From: Alisma plantago-aquatica
Taxonomy: Eukaryota > Streptophyta > Magnoliopsida > Alismatales > Alismataceae
Reading direction: 5' to 3'
DNA: 64,000 bases
Assembly (NCBI GenBank): GCA_963693085.1
Contig: OY856412.1
Location: 349,654,457 to 349,718,456 of the forward strand
The position numbers and the translations under genes were made by a program. Below, in pieces: positions 22,120 to 35,500 of the stretch; position 1 is the first letter of the stretch; the number at the start of each line of letters is the position of its first letter. The notes beneath the pieces are model-generated. The model was not told the origin of the DNA and made no database searches. It saw nothing but the letters and a program-made list of their open reading frames with translations.

Positions 22120-25118
22120 TTTAACGCCCATCCAAGCACATATATAAGTCAGCGAAAGAAAACCTGATGTTGTCCATAACATGGGTAGCTCAGCTCAGAG
22201 GAACGTCACAAAACATGATACTCAAAAACAATAAGATAAATGAAACACCATGCATTAACTCAATATAGATTCATACATTGTTCTTTAAAAAGGAAAACAT
22301 AAGTTGTGACATCTTGATCTCAAGCCTAATACATGTAAACTAAGAAAATCTAAAGCGTGGAAAGATAAACTAAACTAAAGGATCTACTAAGTGGTAGATG
22401 GCACCCCACCAAGCTCAAGTCTCTTGATCAGCTACACTTGAAGTCTCGCTTCAATTCCCTCTTTCTCTTTGATCTAGGGACATCTCATCCCATGGCCATG
22501 CGAAAGAAAACAACAACACAAGTAAGCAGAATTATGCATGTTATATGACCTAAAAGTAAGCATATACTTGAAATGAGATAAACTTGACATGTATTGACAT
22601 TAAGAATTCTCATTACACTTTATCTTTCATTACATCACTGAATTAAGAAACACTACTATATGTATTCTCTCCATCACTACCCCATGGGGCACATCATGCG
22701 CAGAAATTCCATCATTTCTAGGAAGCCCATAACGACCCTAAGGTCCATCATTGTGAGAATCATATAATAAGTTACTTAATTATATAAGATTAAACATTAA
22801 CATCATTGTTCTTATCTTGCCATCAATGTAAATTATCCTCATCCACTAATTGCACCAAAGTGCTCATCAGGTCGGTTAAGGCTCATCTTAGTTGCACCAA
22901 AGTGCTCATCAATGCCATAGAGACAAAATAATATAAAGAGGAACAATTTACAACATTAGTGCATTATCTTAATCATCATGGGATTTCTCCCTCTTAATCT
23001 TGAAATTAACATTACATGATTTACATAAGTCTTTTTTCAATTTCTTAACCATTACGTAAGCATAGAATTAGACTAATGAGCATCAGTGATAAGCATAGGA
23101 CTTTATGATTATTTCAATTAACAAGCAAGTAATAAAATTTGAGGCATCATCATTATCTAAATTTCATTCATTAACTTGGAGTTTAAAGCATAATCTTAAA
23201 TCATACATAACAAGCAATTCATCCAAGATATGTATGCATAATGGCATGACCGACTTACCTGGAGAAAGTTAGATCCTAACTTAGTATCCCTGATCCTGGG
23301 TCAAGTCCTAGGTTCCTGAAATTACCATGATTTATATTAATTATCACCTTAAGTGTTTACTAAACCCTAATTTGAGTACTTGAGGGAAACTTGGTCAGAG
23401 ATGACTTAATTAGGATTTGAAAACTTGAAAATCGACTTCCTTATCAAAAAATCTTTCTAAAGAGTATTTTTTGGTATTTTGTTGATCATCCTATGGTTTA
23501 CTGTGAATTTTTTAATATTCAATAAATTACAAATTAAGAAAGATCCAAGTAGGCATGATTTGTCTATTGGAAAGAAATTTGCATTGGTGTGTTCCGCTGA
23601 CCAGCTGGCCCAATAGGGTTCAGCCATATGGTCTGGACATGATCCAAGATATACAATCAATGAAGAATCAATCAAGGGTCAAAAGACAGTCTTGCCCATG
23701 GTCGGGTGTGACAAAAACAAAGGAACAAATGGGTAAAACTATAATTCCAACTCCAGATTATTCATCATTGTCGTGCAGACGAACAACAACAAACATGTCA
23801 AACAATCCTCAAAATCTCCAGGACACTTCCTTAAATATGTGAAATACATGAGAAGAAAATCATAGGTTCATCTTCCTTGCCCATGGACGAACTCGGAAAG
23901 CCCCTGGATGAGTTGCGAGGTGGCCTGAGGACCAGCAATTCGTCGCTGCTAAGACTGAGAGTGGAAGGAGAAACAAAAAGGCTAGAAAAAATAAGTAAAC
24001 TTATAACTTGTGCTCCTTGTGAGATCAGGAACCTATGGAGATGCTTCTGGCGAGGACCCCAGAGGGAAACACAGTGAGGCCTCCCAGATTTCTCGTACGG
24101 TTCGTGAAGTAGGTAAAAGAGGGTAAATAGAGTTACCAGCCTGAGAGTGGAATTGAATCCACTGAATGCACTTCGGTGACCCAAACCAGAGCTACAAATC
24201 ACCACAACCTGACCCGAAGTTCTGAATTCCAGCGTCGAGTTCAAACTTGGTCGGCAGCTAAGTAGGAGGCAAGGTAGAGTTGGGGATAGGGTTCTAGAGA
24301 ACTTCAAGGTGAAGAAATAGCGGCGTTGTACTTCCTGAGGACCCATGATTGATTTACGGTGGTTTAATATATAGTTGAAGGCTTGGGGATGGTTGGGTCC
24401 CTTTCGAAGAATGAAACAGGGGAGGGGTTAGGAGAGTCTAGTTGACCAAGACTTCTAGGGCATGAAGCCCTAGAAATATTGGGATCACACAACTCGCCAG
24501 GGTGTGAGGGTTACGATGGCAAAGACAACTAGACTGGAGTGACTCTGTAAAGAGCGATCGGGGTAAAAGAAAACCATGGCCAACGCTGAGTCCCGGTGGC
24601 ACTGGACTATGGGTAGGAGGGATGACCCTTGCGACCCACGGACCCAAGAGTCTGACCTGGAACAAGTCTGTCCACGTGATACAAATAACAGATCTGTGGA
24701 CTTAGCTATATCTCATTGATATCAATATATTAACAAAGATTTTAGGGTTAAAACTATATGGAACATTTGCAAATTAATTTGAGGGGTCAAATAAACTCGG
24801 ATCAACTTCAAATTTGGACCACCGGTGTATTAAAGAGTCTAGAGTATACCTATATAATTAGATATAGGTTTTCACAACATTTGTCCATAAATTTTATACA
24901 TATCATTATCTTAGTGCACATCTAATAACATATGAAATAAAGTGAATTATTCTTTCTTTAAGGAACTAATTGAGTTAAATTTTGAGATTAAGTGAATATT
25001 TCATTATATTTGATATATATAGTTCACACATCCTATGTGATAGATAAAATCCTAAATATGCAAGCTAGGGTTTCCCATTAAGGATCACTGATAGGTTTAA
25101 GATTTTGAGGATGTTACA
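22120..25118 (-). repeat. 5' LTR of element C (element orientation)
   Basis: 2999 bp. It keeps the TATA-like TAATATATAG at 24365-24374 (read on the - strand), the presumed promoter of the element transcript. A 171-codon open frame at 24346-23831 is broken in the other LTR and is not taken as a gene. Confidence 0.88.
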
Positions 25119-26719
25119 CGTGGAGTGGTGGGACCTACTCAACTTTCTTCTCTGGCGACCTCACTGTCATCTCGGCCTTCCTCGCCTCCTTCGGCTCAAT
25201 TGATTGATCAGTTGTATCCTTAGACCCTTATACTTCTTTACCTCACTTAAAACTTGTTGTATATTCCTTTTTTCTTATTTTCTAAACTCAAGGTTTGAAG
25301 TTTAGTGTGAATTTTCCGTCATGGCATTCTGGAGCACCTCGTGACCTCTGGATTTGTGGGAAAATTCCTTGGGTGCTGTCAAAGCTTTCTTGATGATCAG
25401 TTTCCTCTGTGTGGGCTTGTTTCTTCTTCCCTCTCTTTTGTTTTTCCCAGTGGTGTTGTGACTTGCTCTGGTGAGTTTCTTGCTTTCCCCTACTGTTTTC
25501 TAGCTCTCTGAGTCCAGTTTGGTGCCGTGAAGGCATTGGTCTTGTTTGATGTGTTTACGGGGGCCTTGAGATGCATTTTCACGATCCTGGGTGAAGCAGC
25601 TAATTTACTACCGGGATCCATGGTAAGGGGCTTGAATCCCCAGTGTGGTTTGTCTTGTTTGCCCTTGTTTTTTCCTTCTTTGTTTAATTTTCCTCCTAAG
25701 GGAAAAATAGTCTTTTCACTTGGTCATCTCTTGTTTTCCTTGCGTGAGTTTTTCTGAGTTGGCCAAGTCGCCTACTGACTTGGGGGGCTCTGAGTGGCCA
25801 GCCCAAGCCCGTGTGGCCTCTCCTTCTCTCTCTCTCTTATCTCTCTCACCTTTAAAACTCTGACTTGGCTTTTCCTAATTTCAATTGGTGAATTTTTTTA
25901 AATGCATAACTAATTATTTCTTGATCAAAAAAATACTTATATATAGTCAATAAAATGAGAAAAAGGTAATATATCCTTTGGTACTGATTTAATTTTATTA
26001 ATCTAATGTTTGTTAATAAGTGCATTTAATGGACCTAATTAATTAGATAATATCTTATAAAATCATAACTAATAATCTATAAGTCAGAATAACATAATAA
26101 ATTGTGTTTTGGACTCCTAATAACATAAACTAAAATATGGAATAGTTTTCATAACCTAATTCACATAATGATAAAAGCTGTTTTTAGGGTTTGGTTAAGG
26201 ACATGAAATTGATATAAAATATGTATATGTGTTTAGTAGGCTATTTGGTGACCTAGACTTGGATCTAGAAGTGCTTTGGACTTTGGACTCTGATTTTAAG
26301 GTATGTTGTATCCCCTATTCCTCTATGTTGAGAAATTCACTTATAATATCATTTTTTTTATTTTAGCCTACACATTGCTCTTATCTCTTGATTTCGTGGT
26401 TCATGTGAACTATCTTGCTTATTGTGGTCTTGGATATTCTCTTGATATCTTATCTTGTGCTATGGTGCATGATGGACTTGTTGATGGTATATGCCCACCT
26501 TGATGTGGATGGTTATTTGGTGATTGTGATATCTTGTTCCCACTTGCATGTGGATGTATGTGTTGTCCATTGTGTGATATGGGAACATTGTAAAATTTCT
26601 GATCATACCTTCTACTTGCCTCTACATTTACCTGTTGTGTGATTCAGTAGCACTAGAGTAGTATAGTTGCATGGATTTTATCTCATTGTGATTTATGGAA
26701 ACATTGTGATATTTTGGAT

Positions 26720-26915
26720 GGTGGATGTGTGATTCCCCATGCCAGGGCAAGATGTGTGATTCCTGGACCAAGTTATATATATTTGGGTGGTTGATGTGTG
26801 ATTCACCGTGCTAGGGAATGATGTGTGATTCCTGGCCCACGTATCATCAGGGCAAGATGTGTGATTCTTGGTCCATGTCTCACCAAGTACAAGATGTGTG
26901 ATTCTTGGCCAACTT
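26720..26915 (+). repeat. Minisatellite-like GATGTGTGATTC repeats in the 5' LTR of element B
   Basis: Six copies of a 25-55-bp theme built on GATGTGTGATTC followed by CYTGGCC-like sequence. The same cluster is in the 3' LTR at 31690-31875, so it belongs to the family. Confidence 0.75.
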
Positions 26916-27561
26916 TGTCTTTATAATATTCTAGTGTTATGCTTATCTCACATGCATGCAGGATGATGGTTATGATATGTGCTTATGTTGCACCACTCTA
27001 TTGTTTTAATTATGCAAGTATCTTCTTTTATTATGTGATGATGATTCCTATCTTTTATGCCCTTGTGGGTAGTCCTTATCTCTTGCATGGGAAGCATTTA
27101 TTCTTATTATCCTTTGGTCAATATTTTGCTCAAGTTTTCTTTAGTACACACATACCAACTTTGTGTTGATGTTTCTCTTTCTTATCTTCTTTTGTGGGGT
27201 ATGCTTCCAACCCCATGTTAGATCAAAGAGAGGTGAACTTCAACATCAACCTTTGTAGCTAAGCTTTTGGGAGACTTGAATAGGCGGTTAGATGACCCTC
27301 AGCATGATCTTTGCCTTATATGTTTAGTTTTTCTTTTTGGACACCCATGTGTGGTGAAGAAATGTAAAATGCCATCAAGCTTTGTATAGTTAGAACTTTT
27401 TATTCTGTTGCTATATTTTTGGTACTAAGATACACACATGTGGAAAGTATTGGTACACATCCCTTTGGTGAAAAATTTTATGTGGTGTTTAGTTTAAGGG
27501 ATGTGACCTTGTTACTTCTAGTAGGGAGTGGTTCCCCTATGGGATCCCATTCCTTACAACA

Positions 27562-27573
27562 TGGTATCAGAGC
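27562..27573 (+). other. Primer-binding site of element B (initiator tRNA-Met)
   Basis: TGGTATCAGAGC three bases after the LTR end CCTTACA. It is a perfect match to the usual site for initiator tRNA-Met. Confidence 0.92.
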
Positions 27574-27683
27574 CTATAGTTTTCGGTTATCTAACTATTT
27601 CAAACTTGTCTCCCTTAGGATGTTTACCTTTTTCCATAGGTTTCTTATACCTAGTGTCCTTGCCTTTTGTAGGAAAAACCCTA

Positions 27684-28740
27684 ATGGAGGGAGATAACTC
27701 AGCGGTTGACAACCAATATGGTTATGAGACACCCCAAAACCCTAGATTTGGTCAGGAGCCCCAACTTCTGCTGGTTTGGGTGTAGTCATCTCTCCAGAGC
27801 AAGTGTTGTCTATGTTTTGGAAATTTTTTGCTACGACCATGGTATGAAAGATGAAAGACCCCTCTGTACCTAAAAAGCCTAAGGAGTTCTCAATCATGGA
27901 GTTCATGAAGATGCAACCACCCTCCTTCAAGGGTGAAGGTGAGATAGAAATGGTCAACAAAGATGATGATTAGGTGTTAGTCATAGAGAGGACTTTTGAT
28001 GGTATGACATGTCCTCCACACCAGAAGATTATGTTTGCTTCATACGTCTTGGAAGGACCAGCAAGAGTTTCGTGGAATGGAATTGCAAGGACTAGAGACA
28101 TCTCAACCATGTCTTGGGTGGAGTTTTTGGCTCTCTTCTGTGGGAATTACATCTGCACTGCTACTTTGAAGAAGAAGGAAGTTGAGTTCTATAGTTTAAA
28201 GCAATGACCCATGACTATTTCTGCTTATATGCAAAAATTCCTATTGCTTGAGGATATACTTCTGGAGTTAGTGATGAGCATAGATGTGACCAATATTTGC
28301 AAGGACTCAACTACAATGTGGGCCATGCCCTTATCCCACAACTTCCTTTGACCTTTCAACAGATGGTAGATAAACCTTTGGCAGTAGAATCTTATCTAGG
28401 ATTTCTACCTAGAGAGTTTGATAAGAAGAGGAAAGGTGATGAGCAAAGGAAGGACAGTTGTGCTGGATGTGGTGGTAACCATCCCCCTAGGAAGTGTTAT
28501 AGAGAAAGGAACCATGCAAGGAATACACTTAACTACCCAAAAGTATGTCATCATTGCAATGAACCTGGACATGTCAAACCTCAGTGCCCCAAGCTTCATT
28601 TTGGACCAGGATATGTTCCCCAGCAAGCACCTTCTTAGAAGCATGGCAACAATTATGGAAATAATGATAAGAAGTATGTGGAAAGGAAAGTCGGAAGAGT
28701 CTATGCTTTGAAAGGAGAAGAATTTTATGAGGGTGGACAA
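27684..28740 (+). pseudogene. gag: gag remnant of element B
   Basis: The likely start is ATG at 27684. Reading begins in frame 3, moves to frame 2 near 27770 and to frame 1 before 28297, so two frameshifts are present, with stops at about 27970 and 28205. The gag core shows PPSFKGEGE (about 27920) and the region before and after ASYVLEGPARVSWNG (about 28040). Two zinc-knuckle-like motifs follow: CAGCGGNHPPRKC (about 28460) and a classical CHHCNEPGHVKPQC (about 28545). The end has RVYALKGEE, the gag-protease border of Tekay/Del elements, and a stop near 28744. Nothing of pol follows before the LTR. Confidence 0.87.
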
Positions 28741-28929
28741 GGGTAAGTTAACCCATAGTTCCTTAGATTAGTCTTTACAAGTTATGTTTCCCTTTTTGCA
28801 TGTTGCTTATGTAGTTGGATGTAAGGAAGTGTAGTTAAAACCTTTTGTATCTGAAGTTTAGTTTGATGTAATAAGTTGAACCCTTTTAATGGGTGGTGGA
28901 TAAGTTTGCTTATGGATACTTTGATTTTG

Positions 28930-28960
28930 AGGACGAAATCCCTTTAAGGGGTGGTGTGTT
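28930..28960 (+). other. Polypurine tract region of element B
   Basis: GAGGACGAAATCC, then TTTAAGGGGTGGTGTGT, directly before the LTR start TGTAACATAC. The pre-PPT GGACGAAAT string is usual in Tekay/Del elements. Confidence 0.75.
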
Positions 28961-29947
28961 GTAACATACTAGAACTAGAACCCTACCCTAGAACTTTGAC
29001 CTTTTGACTTATCCAAACAGGATAAATAAATGCATACAAGTAAGCCAATAATGAAATACAACATGTGTCACAAGAAGAGTAACATAACAAATCATGCATA
29101 ATAATTATATAAGACACATATGGATGTAGTACGAAGATAATTGGATCAATAATGAACTAATGGGCCTGTAATGGGCCATATGATAGAACACATGTACAAA
29201 AAGTCTCAAAAGTAAAAATAGACTTAAAATTTATAATCTACACATCAAAATAAGCCTTCATGAAAAATTTCATCTAATTTGGACCACCTTGAAATAACAA
29301 GGAAAGTTTAGGAGAGAGAAACTGAATAAAAGACATTAAAGCTTAATAATGTGATATATGTCTTCAAATATGGAAATAAAGGTAAATTCATATTCAACAT
29401 AGAAAATATACCATAAGGATGAAGTTTGACCTAATTTGGATAATCCATGTGTCATTAATACAAGAGGAAAGAGAAATCAAGTATATATTAAATAATGCAT
29501 CTAAAGTTTTCAAAAGTGAAATCTAATTGAGGAATTGAAATCTAAATGGCTAACTTAACTTATGTGCAAAATTTGGTTTAATTTGGATAAGTCTAGAACC
29601 TTTATTTGATGAAAGAGAAAAGCATGCATTAATTGGTTTCCACTTTGGTTTAACTTGATTTATTTCCTCGTCACACTTGATTTTCCCAAATTTCCTAAAG
29701 TACCCGACATTTCTTTATCACTCACCTATTTTATTTTGTTTTTATAGTAGCAGTCGATTTGGGCCGTTGATTTCCCGATCCAGCGGTCGTGGGTCATCTC
29801 CTACCTTGAGTAGGAGTATGCTCGGCCTAGAACAGTAACTCTGAGTTTCCTGATTCTCGTCTTTGCTTCGTTTTCTCTAATTTCTTTCCCAATTGATTTG
29901 TTTTTCAATTCCAATCACGACGATCCCTTTAATGACCCCTGAAACCC

Positions 29948-29956
29948 TATATATAG
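29948..29956 (+). promoter_or_regulatory. TATA box of the element B 3' LTR
   Basis: TATATATAG in the same context as in the 5' LTR. Confidence 0.6.
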
Positions 29957-31689
29957 TGAACCCCCAAATCTCTCCTCCCCAACATTTTTCGTAGTCGCTT
30001 ACTTTGTGCTCCTCCTGCTCCTGCAACCGCCCAAAAATGATGCTCAACCCTTCCTTTAGTCTCCTTCGATCTCAATTGAGTTGGGCATCATGTGCAGTGG
30101 CGGGACCTACTCAACTTTGTTCTTCGGTGACCTCACTATCGTATCAACCTTCCTCACCTCCTTTGGATCAATTGATTGATCACTAAGTATCCTTGGACCC
30201 CTGTACTTCTTTACCTCACTTAAAAATCATTGTTTGTTCCTATTTTCTCGATTTTCAAACTTAAGATTTGAAGGTTCAATGTGAGTTTGTTGTCATGGTG
30301 TTCTGGAGTACCTCGTGACCTCTGGCTTTTCGGGCAAGTTCCTTGGGTGTCATCGAAGCTTTCTCGATGATTGATTTCCTCTGTGCGAGCTTGTTTCTTT
30401 TTCCCTCTCTTTCATTTTTTCCCAGTGGTGTGTGACTTGATCCAGTGATTTTCTTGCTTTCCCCTATTGTTTTCTAGATCTCTGAGTCAAGTTTGGTACC
30501 GTGAAGGTATTGATCTTGTTTTTCATGTTCGTGGAGACCTTGAGATGCATTTTCACAATCCTGGGTGAAGCAGCTGCTTGACTGTCGGGATCCATGGCGA
30601 GGGGCTTGAATCCCCAGAGTGGTTTGTCTTGTTTGCCCTTGTGTTTTCCTTCTTCGCTTTGTTTTCCACCTAAGGGAAAAATAGTCTTTTTGCTTGATCA
30701 TGTCTTGTTTTGCTTGCGTGAGTTTTGCTGAGTTGGCCAAGTCACCTGCTAATTTGGGTGGTTCTGAGTGGCCAGCTCAAGCATGCATGGCCTCTCCCTT
30801 CTTTCTCTCACTTTTAAAACGCTGACTTGGCTTTTTCCTAATTTTCAATTGGCGAATTTTATAAAATGTATAACTAATTATTCCTTGATCAAAAAAATAC
30901 ACATAAATAGTCAATAAAATGAGAAAAAGGTAATCTATCCTTTGATACTAATTTCAACACCTTGATCTTATGTTTGTTAATAAGTGCATTTAATGGACCT
31001 AATTAATTAGATAATATCTTATAAAAATCATAACTAATCATTTGTAAGTCAGAAAAACATGATAAAATATGTTTTGGACTCCTAATAACATAAACTAAAA
31101 TGTGAAATAGTTTTCATAATCTAACTCACATAATGATAAAATGTGTTTTTAGGGTTAGGTTAATGTACATAAAATTGAAATAAAATATGAGTATGTGTTT
31201 AATAGGGTCTTTGGTGGCCTAGACTTGGATCTTGAAGTGCTTTGGACTTTGGACTCTAATTTTGAGGTATGTTGTATCCCCTATTCCTCTATGCTGGGAA
31301 ATTCACCTATCTTATCATTCTTTTGATTTCTACTTACACATTGATCTTATCTCTTGATATCACAGTTCATGTGAACTATCTTTCTTATTGTGGTCTTGGA
31401 TATTGTCTTGATATCTTATCTTGTGCCATGGTGCATGATGGACTTGTTGATGGTATATGCCCACTGTGATGTGGATGTACATTTGGTGATTGTGATATCT
31501 CGTTCCCACTTGCATGTAGATGTATGTGTTGTCCATTATGTGGTATGGACACATTGTATAATTTATTATCATACCTTCTACTTGCCTCTACATTTACCTA
31601 CTGTGTGATTCAGCAGCACTAGAGTAGTATAATTACATTGGTTTTATCTTATTGTGATTTATGGAAACATTGTGATATTTTAGATGGTG

Positions 31690-31875
31690 GATGTGTGATT
31701 CACCATGCCAGAGCAAGATGTGTGATTCTGGACCATGTTATATATATTTGGGTGGTGGATGTGTGATTCCCCATGCCAGGTCAGGATGTGTGATTCCTGG
31801 CCCATGTACCATCAGGGAAAGATGTGTGATTCTTGGCCCATGTCTCACCAGGTTCAAGATGTGTGATTCTTGGCT
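31690..31875 (+). repeat. Minisatellite-like GATGTGTGATTC repeats in the 3' LTR of element B
   Basis: The homologue of the cluster at 26720-26915, with the same order of units. Confidence 0.75.
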
Positions 31876-32524
31876 GCCTTTGTCTTTATAATATTCTAGT
31901 TTTATGCCTATCTCACATTCGTGTAGGATGATGGTTATGATATGTGATTATGTGGCACCACTCTATTGTTTTAATTATGGCAAGTATCTTCTTTTATTAT
32001 GTGATGATGGTTGATATCTTTTATGTCCTTGTGGGTAGTCCTCATCTCTTGCATGGGAAGCATTTATTCTTGTTGTCCTTTGGTCAATATTTTGCTCAAG
32101 TTTTCTTTAGTATACACATACCAGCTTTTTTATGACATTTCTCTTTCTTCTCTTCTTTTGTGGGGTATGCTTCCAAACCTAGGTTAGATCAAAGAGAGGT
32201 GATCTTCGACATCAACCTTTATAGTTGAGCTTTTGGGAGACTTGAAGAGGTGGTTAGATGACCCTTGGCTTGATCTTTGTCTTACATGTTTAGTTTTCCT
32301 TTTTAGACACCCATGTGTGGTGAAGAGATATATAATGTCATCAAGCTTTATATAATTAGAACCTTTTATTCCGGTGCTATATTTTTGGTACTAATATACA
32401 CACATGTGGAAAGTATTGGTACACATCCCTTTGGTGAAAATTTTTATGTGGTGTTTAGTTTAAGTGATGTGGCCTTGTTACTTCTAGTAGGGAGTGGTTC
32501 CTCTCTGGGATGCCACTCCTTATA

Positions 32525-35500
32525 GTGTTAGGTTTAACATCTATACCTAGAAAACCAACTGAAAAGGGATTAAAGTCATCATACTTTTTGTAGTTCTCTT
32601 CCTCGTGTATAGGATCCACAGTGAACTTCATTTTCCCATGAAGAATGACATACCATATTTCATTTATAGGATCATCAATATAGAATACTTACTCCTCTTA
32701 TGATGCCATGATGAATGGTTCATCCTTCTTGTGATTCTTTCTAAAGTTCTTTATTGTGAGATCCAATTCATCCACTACAACTTGTTTGTTGTTATCAGCC
32801 CAATTACAGCTAAAGATGGAAACACTAAAATCTATATAATCAAACTCCCATATGTCTTTAATGACACAATAATAAGACATTTTATCTTCACATGAACTCT
32901 TATCATTCGCACTAGAAAAATACAATGCAGACGCTTGAAGGGTGAACTCACTATTTCAGACGACACTCTTATCATATTGACTTTTGGTGTAGTATAAAAC
33001 TACATTTATATCAAACTCTTTGTAATATATAACATTCATTTTTGGTTTAAAAGTAAACCATTTGATATTTTAACAACATTATTTGGTGCTTGAGAAGTTT
33101 AATGACGGACTTTACCTTCAAACCACCTAATAAATTTTTGATATGCTCTATAGTAAGCCACATCAAACTGGCTTGAGTATTTTTTCTTGATAACGTGTGT
33201 TTGGTGATATAAATAACCACTCTATCAATATTTTGTAAGACATACAAGTGTGCTTATTCCTATAACTCATGACTAATTACTTCCACTCATGCTCCTAAAG
33301 TCCCTTTACCGAAATAAGCATCAATATTCTATGCATTTGTAGCAGATTCATTATAACTCATAAACTCATTGCAAAACTCCACAACCTCCCTAGCCACAAA
33401 ACCCTCAATAATACTTCCTTCAGGATGATACCAAATTCAAACATCACCTTGGAAAACACTCATGTATCGTTCAAAAAGATACGTCCAACACTAGAAAATT
33501 GAATCCAACATTTTTACTTCCTGGTCAAATGTACAACAACATGTACCATAATATCAAAGAATGAAGGAGGGAAATAAATCTCAAGAAAGAATATGGTGAG
33601 AACCACTTCTCTTTGCAACTTATCAAGATTATTGAGATCAATAACTTTGTTGCATAAAGAGTTGAATAAGAAATAAAGCTTAATGATTGCAAACTTTACA
33701 TGCTTTGGTAGTATAGATCGAATCCCCATGGGCAACATTTTCTACATTGGAGTGTAACAATCATCAAAGTTAAGACCTATGAGATTTATATCCTCCATTA
33801 ATACTAATATATAAATATTGAAAGAGTATCCTTATGGTACCTTAACATTAAACAAGCACTCACAAAAAGTTCTCTACTCTCTAGATTGTGTGTAGCAAGT
33901 AGGAGATAAATATGTATTTGATCACTACTAACTTCTATTATTAATTATCCTCATACCCATTCGACATAGGTCCATTCTTGATTTGATGAAAACTTCACTC
34001 TTACCTAGTATAATCAACAAAGTACCTACGATGCTATCACAAAAATCTTCTCAACATACGAGACATCAATACAATGCCTAACTATCAAGAACTCCAATAA
34101 GAAAGATCCCATAATATTGACCTCTTCTTGAGATTTGTAACTCTATGTGGGAATAATACATTGTGATATCTTACCAAATGCATTTACAATGTCTTTTACT
34201 CTTTCATAAACACCCTCCCCTATAATAGGTTCTCCCTTCCTTAATTGATCCATTGAATGCTTTGTATAACCTTTGTTAAGGATGCAATTTTGGAAGCAGC
34301 CTTCAATGATCAAGATATATAGTATTTCCATCATATTTTGTTCATATTAAATCAGTGTTCTCCTCACATATAAGACATGATTTGGATCCTTTTGTGTGAT
34401 CAAGATGAATTCCCATATGTCGGTAAGTCACTAATAGTGTAAACCTACATAGCATGCAAACAAGATGTTTGTATGTGAAACATCATAGGTAATTACACCT
34501 TCTCCTTAGAGTTTCTTTAAGTCATCAATCAGAGGTTCAAGAAAAACATCAATATAATTACCAGGTTGTTTGAGGCTCAATATCAACAAGGACATCATAA
34601 TGTATACATATTTTTCATCACAACTAGGGAGAAAGATTACATATAACAATCATAACAGACCAAGTGATATGTTTTCTTCTTAATATGTCATATGAAATTA
34701 TCTCATCGGCGCAAAACACAAATATTAGATTGTTGACTTCTTCAACAAATTCAAAATACTATATATCAATTTTCTTTTGTTACGGGAAATCAACCAAATG
34801 ATTTAGGATCTAATCATTGTTTTTCTTTACCTCTCCATGCCAAGATAAATTATGTACATCCTTGGTACTAGAAAATGCATGTTAAACTATGGTATTATAG
34901 GTAGATACCACATCAACTTGGTAGGAGAGCAATTTTAGCCTTACCCAAAGTAATCAATTTGTATTTTTACGCCCCACATTTTGGACAATCTTTCAAATCA
35001 ATATAGTCCTTTTGAAATAAAATACAGTTGTTCGGGCATGCATGTATCTTCTTAGCCTCCATTCCCATTGGGAACAAGCATTTTCTTTGTTTCGTATGTT
35101 GAGATTGGAAGCTCATTACCTTTAGTAAGAATTTTTTCAACAAAGATGTAAAGCTTTCATCACTCAATCTATTATTATCCTTCAGAGTATACAATCACAA
35201 CATAGCGTTTAGTTTTGTAAACTTAGTACAACCTAAGTATAATGGTCTCTAAGCATCATGCACACTATTTATAAATAAGGAAGGTGGATCAATAATATCT
35301 AACCCAGAACTATCTATCATCGCATCAACCATGTCTATTGGAATCGGTTCGTTCACATCAACACATTAGAAATTTCTTCTTCATCACAATTACCATTATC
35401 TACATCTACTGATCTCATAGTAGAATCTCCCCATTCTAGTACAATTCTATATAGCCCTGTACAGTTCCATAGTACGTGACATGACTTCTGATTTCATCAA

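Larger units (their letters stand above)
17967..25118 (-). mobile_element. Gag-only LTR retrotransposon (TR-GAG type), element C, nested in the LTR of element B
   Basis: On the - strand it reads LTR (25118-22120), primer-binding site (22116-22105), gag (about 22080-21033), polypurine tract (about 20890-20872) and LTR (20871-17967). LTR ends are TGTAACATCC and GGGCATTACA. No pol domain lies in the 1.25-kb interior. The flanks are CATGG (17962-17966) and CGTGG (25119-25123), a 5-bp target duplication with one changed base. The unbroken 3' LTR of element B shows the empty site near 30090, which proves the insertion. Confidence 0.9.
16831..27558 (+). repeat. 5' LTR of element B, split by element C at 17967-25123
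   Basis: Begins TGTAAACATACC and ends CCTTACA. It contains three diverged sub-repeats of about 145 bp (17080-17500), a TATA box, a region with CTCTCTCT tracts, and a GATGTGTGATTC minisatellite. The part after element C (from 25124) is collinear with the 3' LTR from about 30095. Confidence 0.88.
16831..32524 (+). mobile_element. Gag-only LTR retrotransposon (TR-GAG type), element B
   Basis: Two LTRs (16831-27558, itself split by element C; 28961-32524) flank a 1.4-kb interior with a primer-binding site, a gag remnant and a polypurine tract but no protease, RT, RNase H or integrase. Minus element C and its duplicated 5 bp, the 5' LTR is about 3571 bp and the 3' LTR 3564 bp, which fits a true pair. 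It interrupts the CACTA gene. Flanking pentamers GCTTG and GTGTT do not match, so the target duplication is lost or the ends are off by a base or two. Gag-only elements depend on the enzymes of a related full element. Confidence 0.88.
28961..32524 (+). repeat. 3' LTR of element B, uninterrupted
   Basis: 3564 bp from TGTAACATAC to CCTTATA. It serves as the reference for the empty insertion site of element C (near 30090). Open frames inside it are short and recur in the other LTR only with breaks. Confidence 0.88.

Noticed and set aside
23831..24346. 171-codon open frame on the - strand
   Set aside because: It lies in the LTR of element C. The matching part of the other LTR (19662-20100) is split by stops, and no domain is visible.
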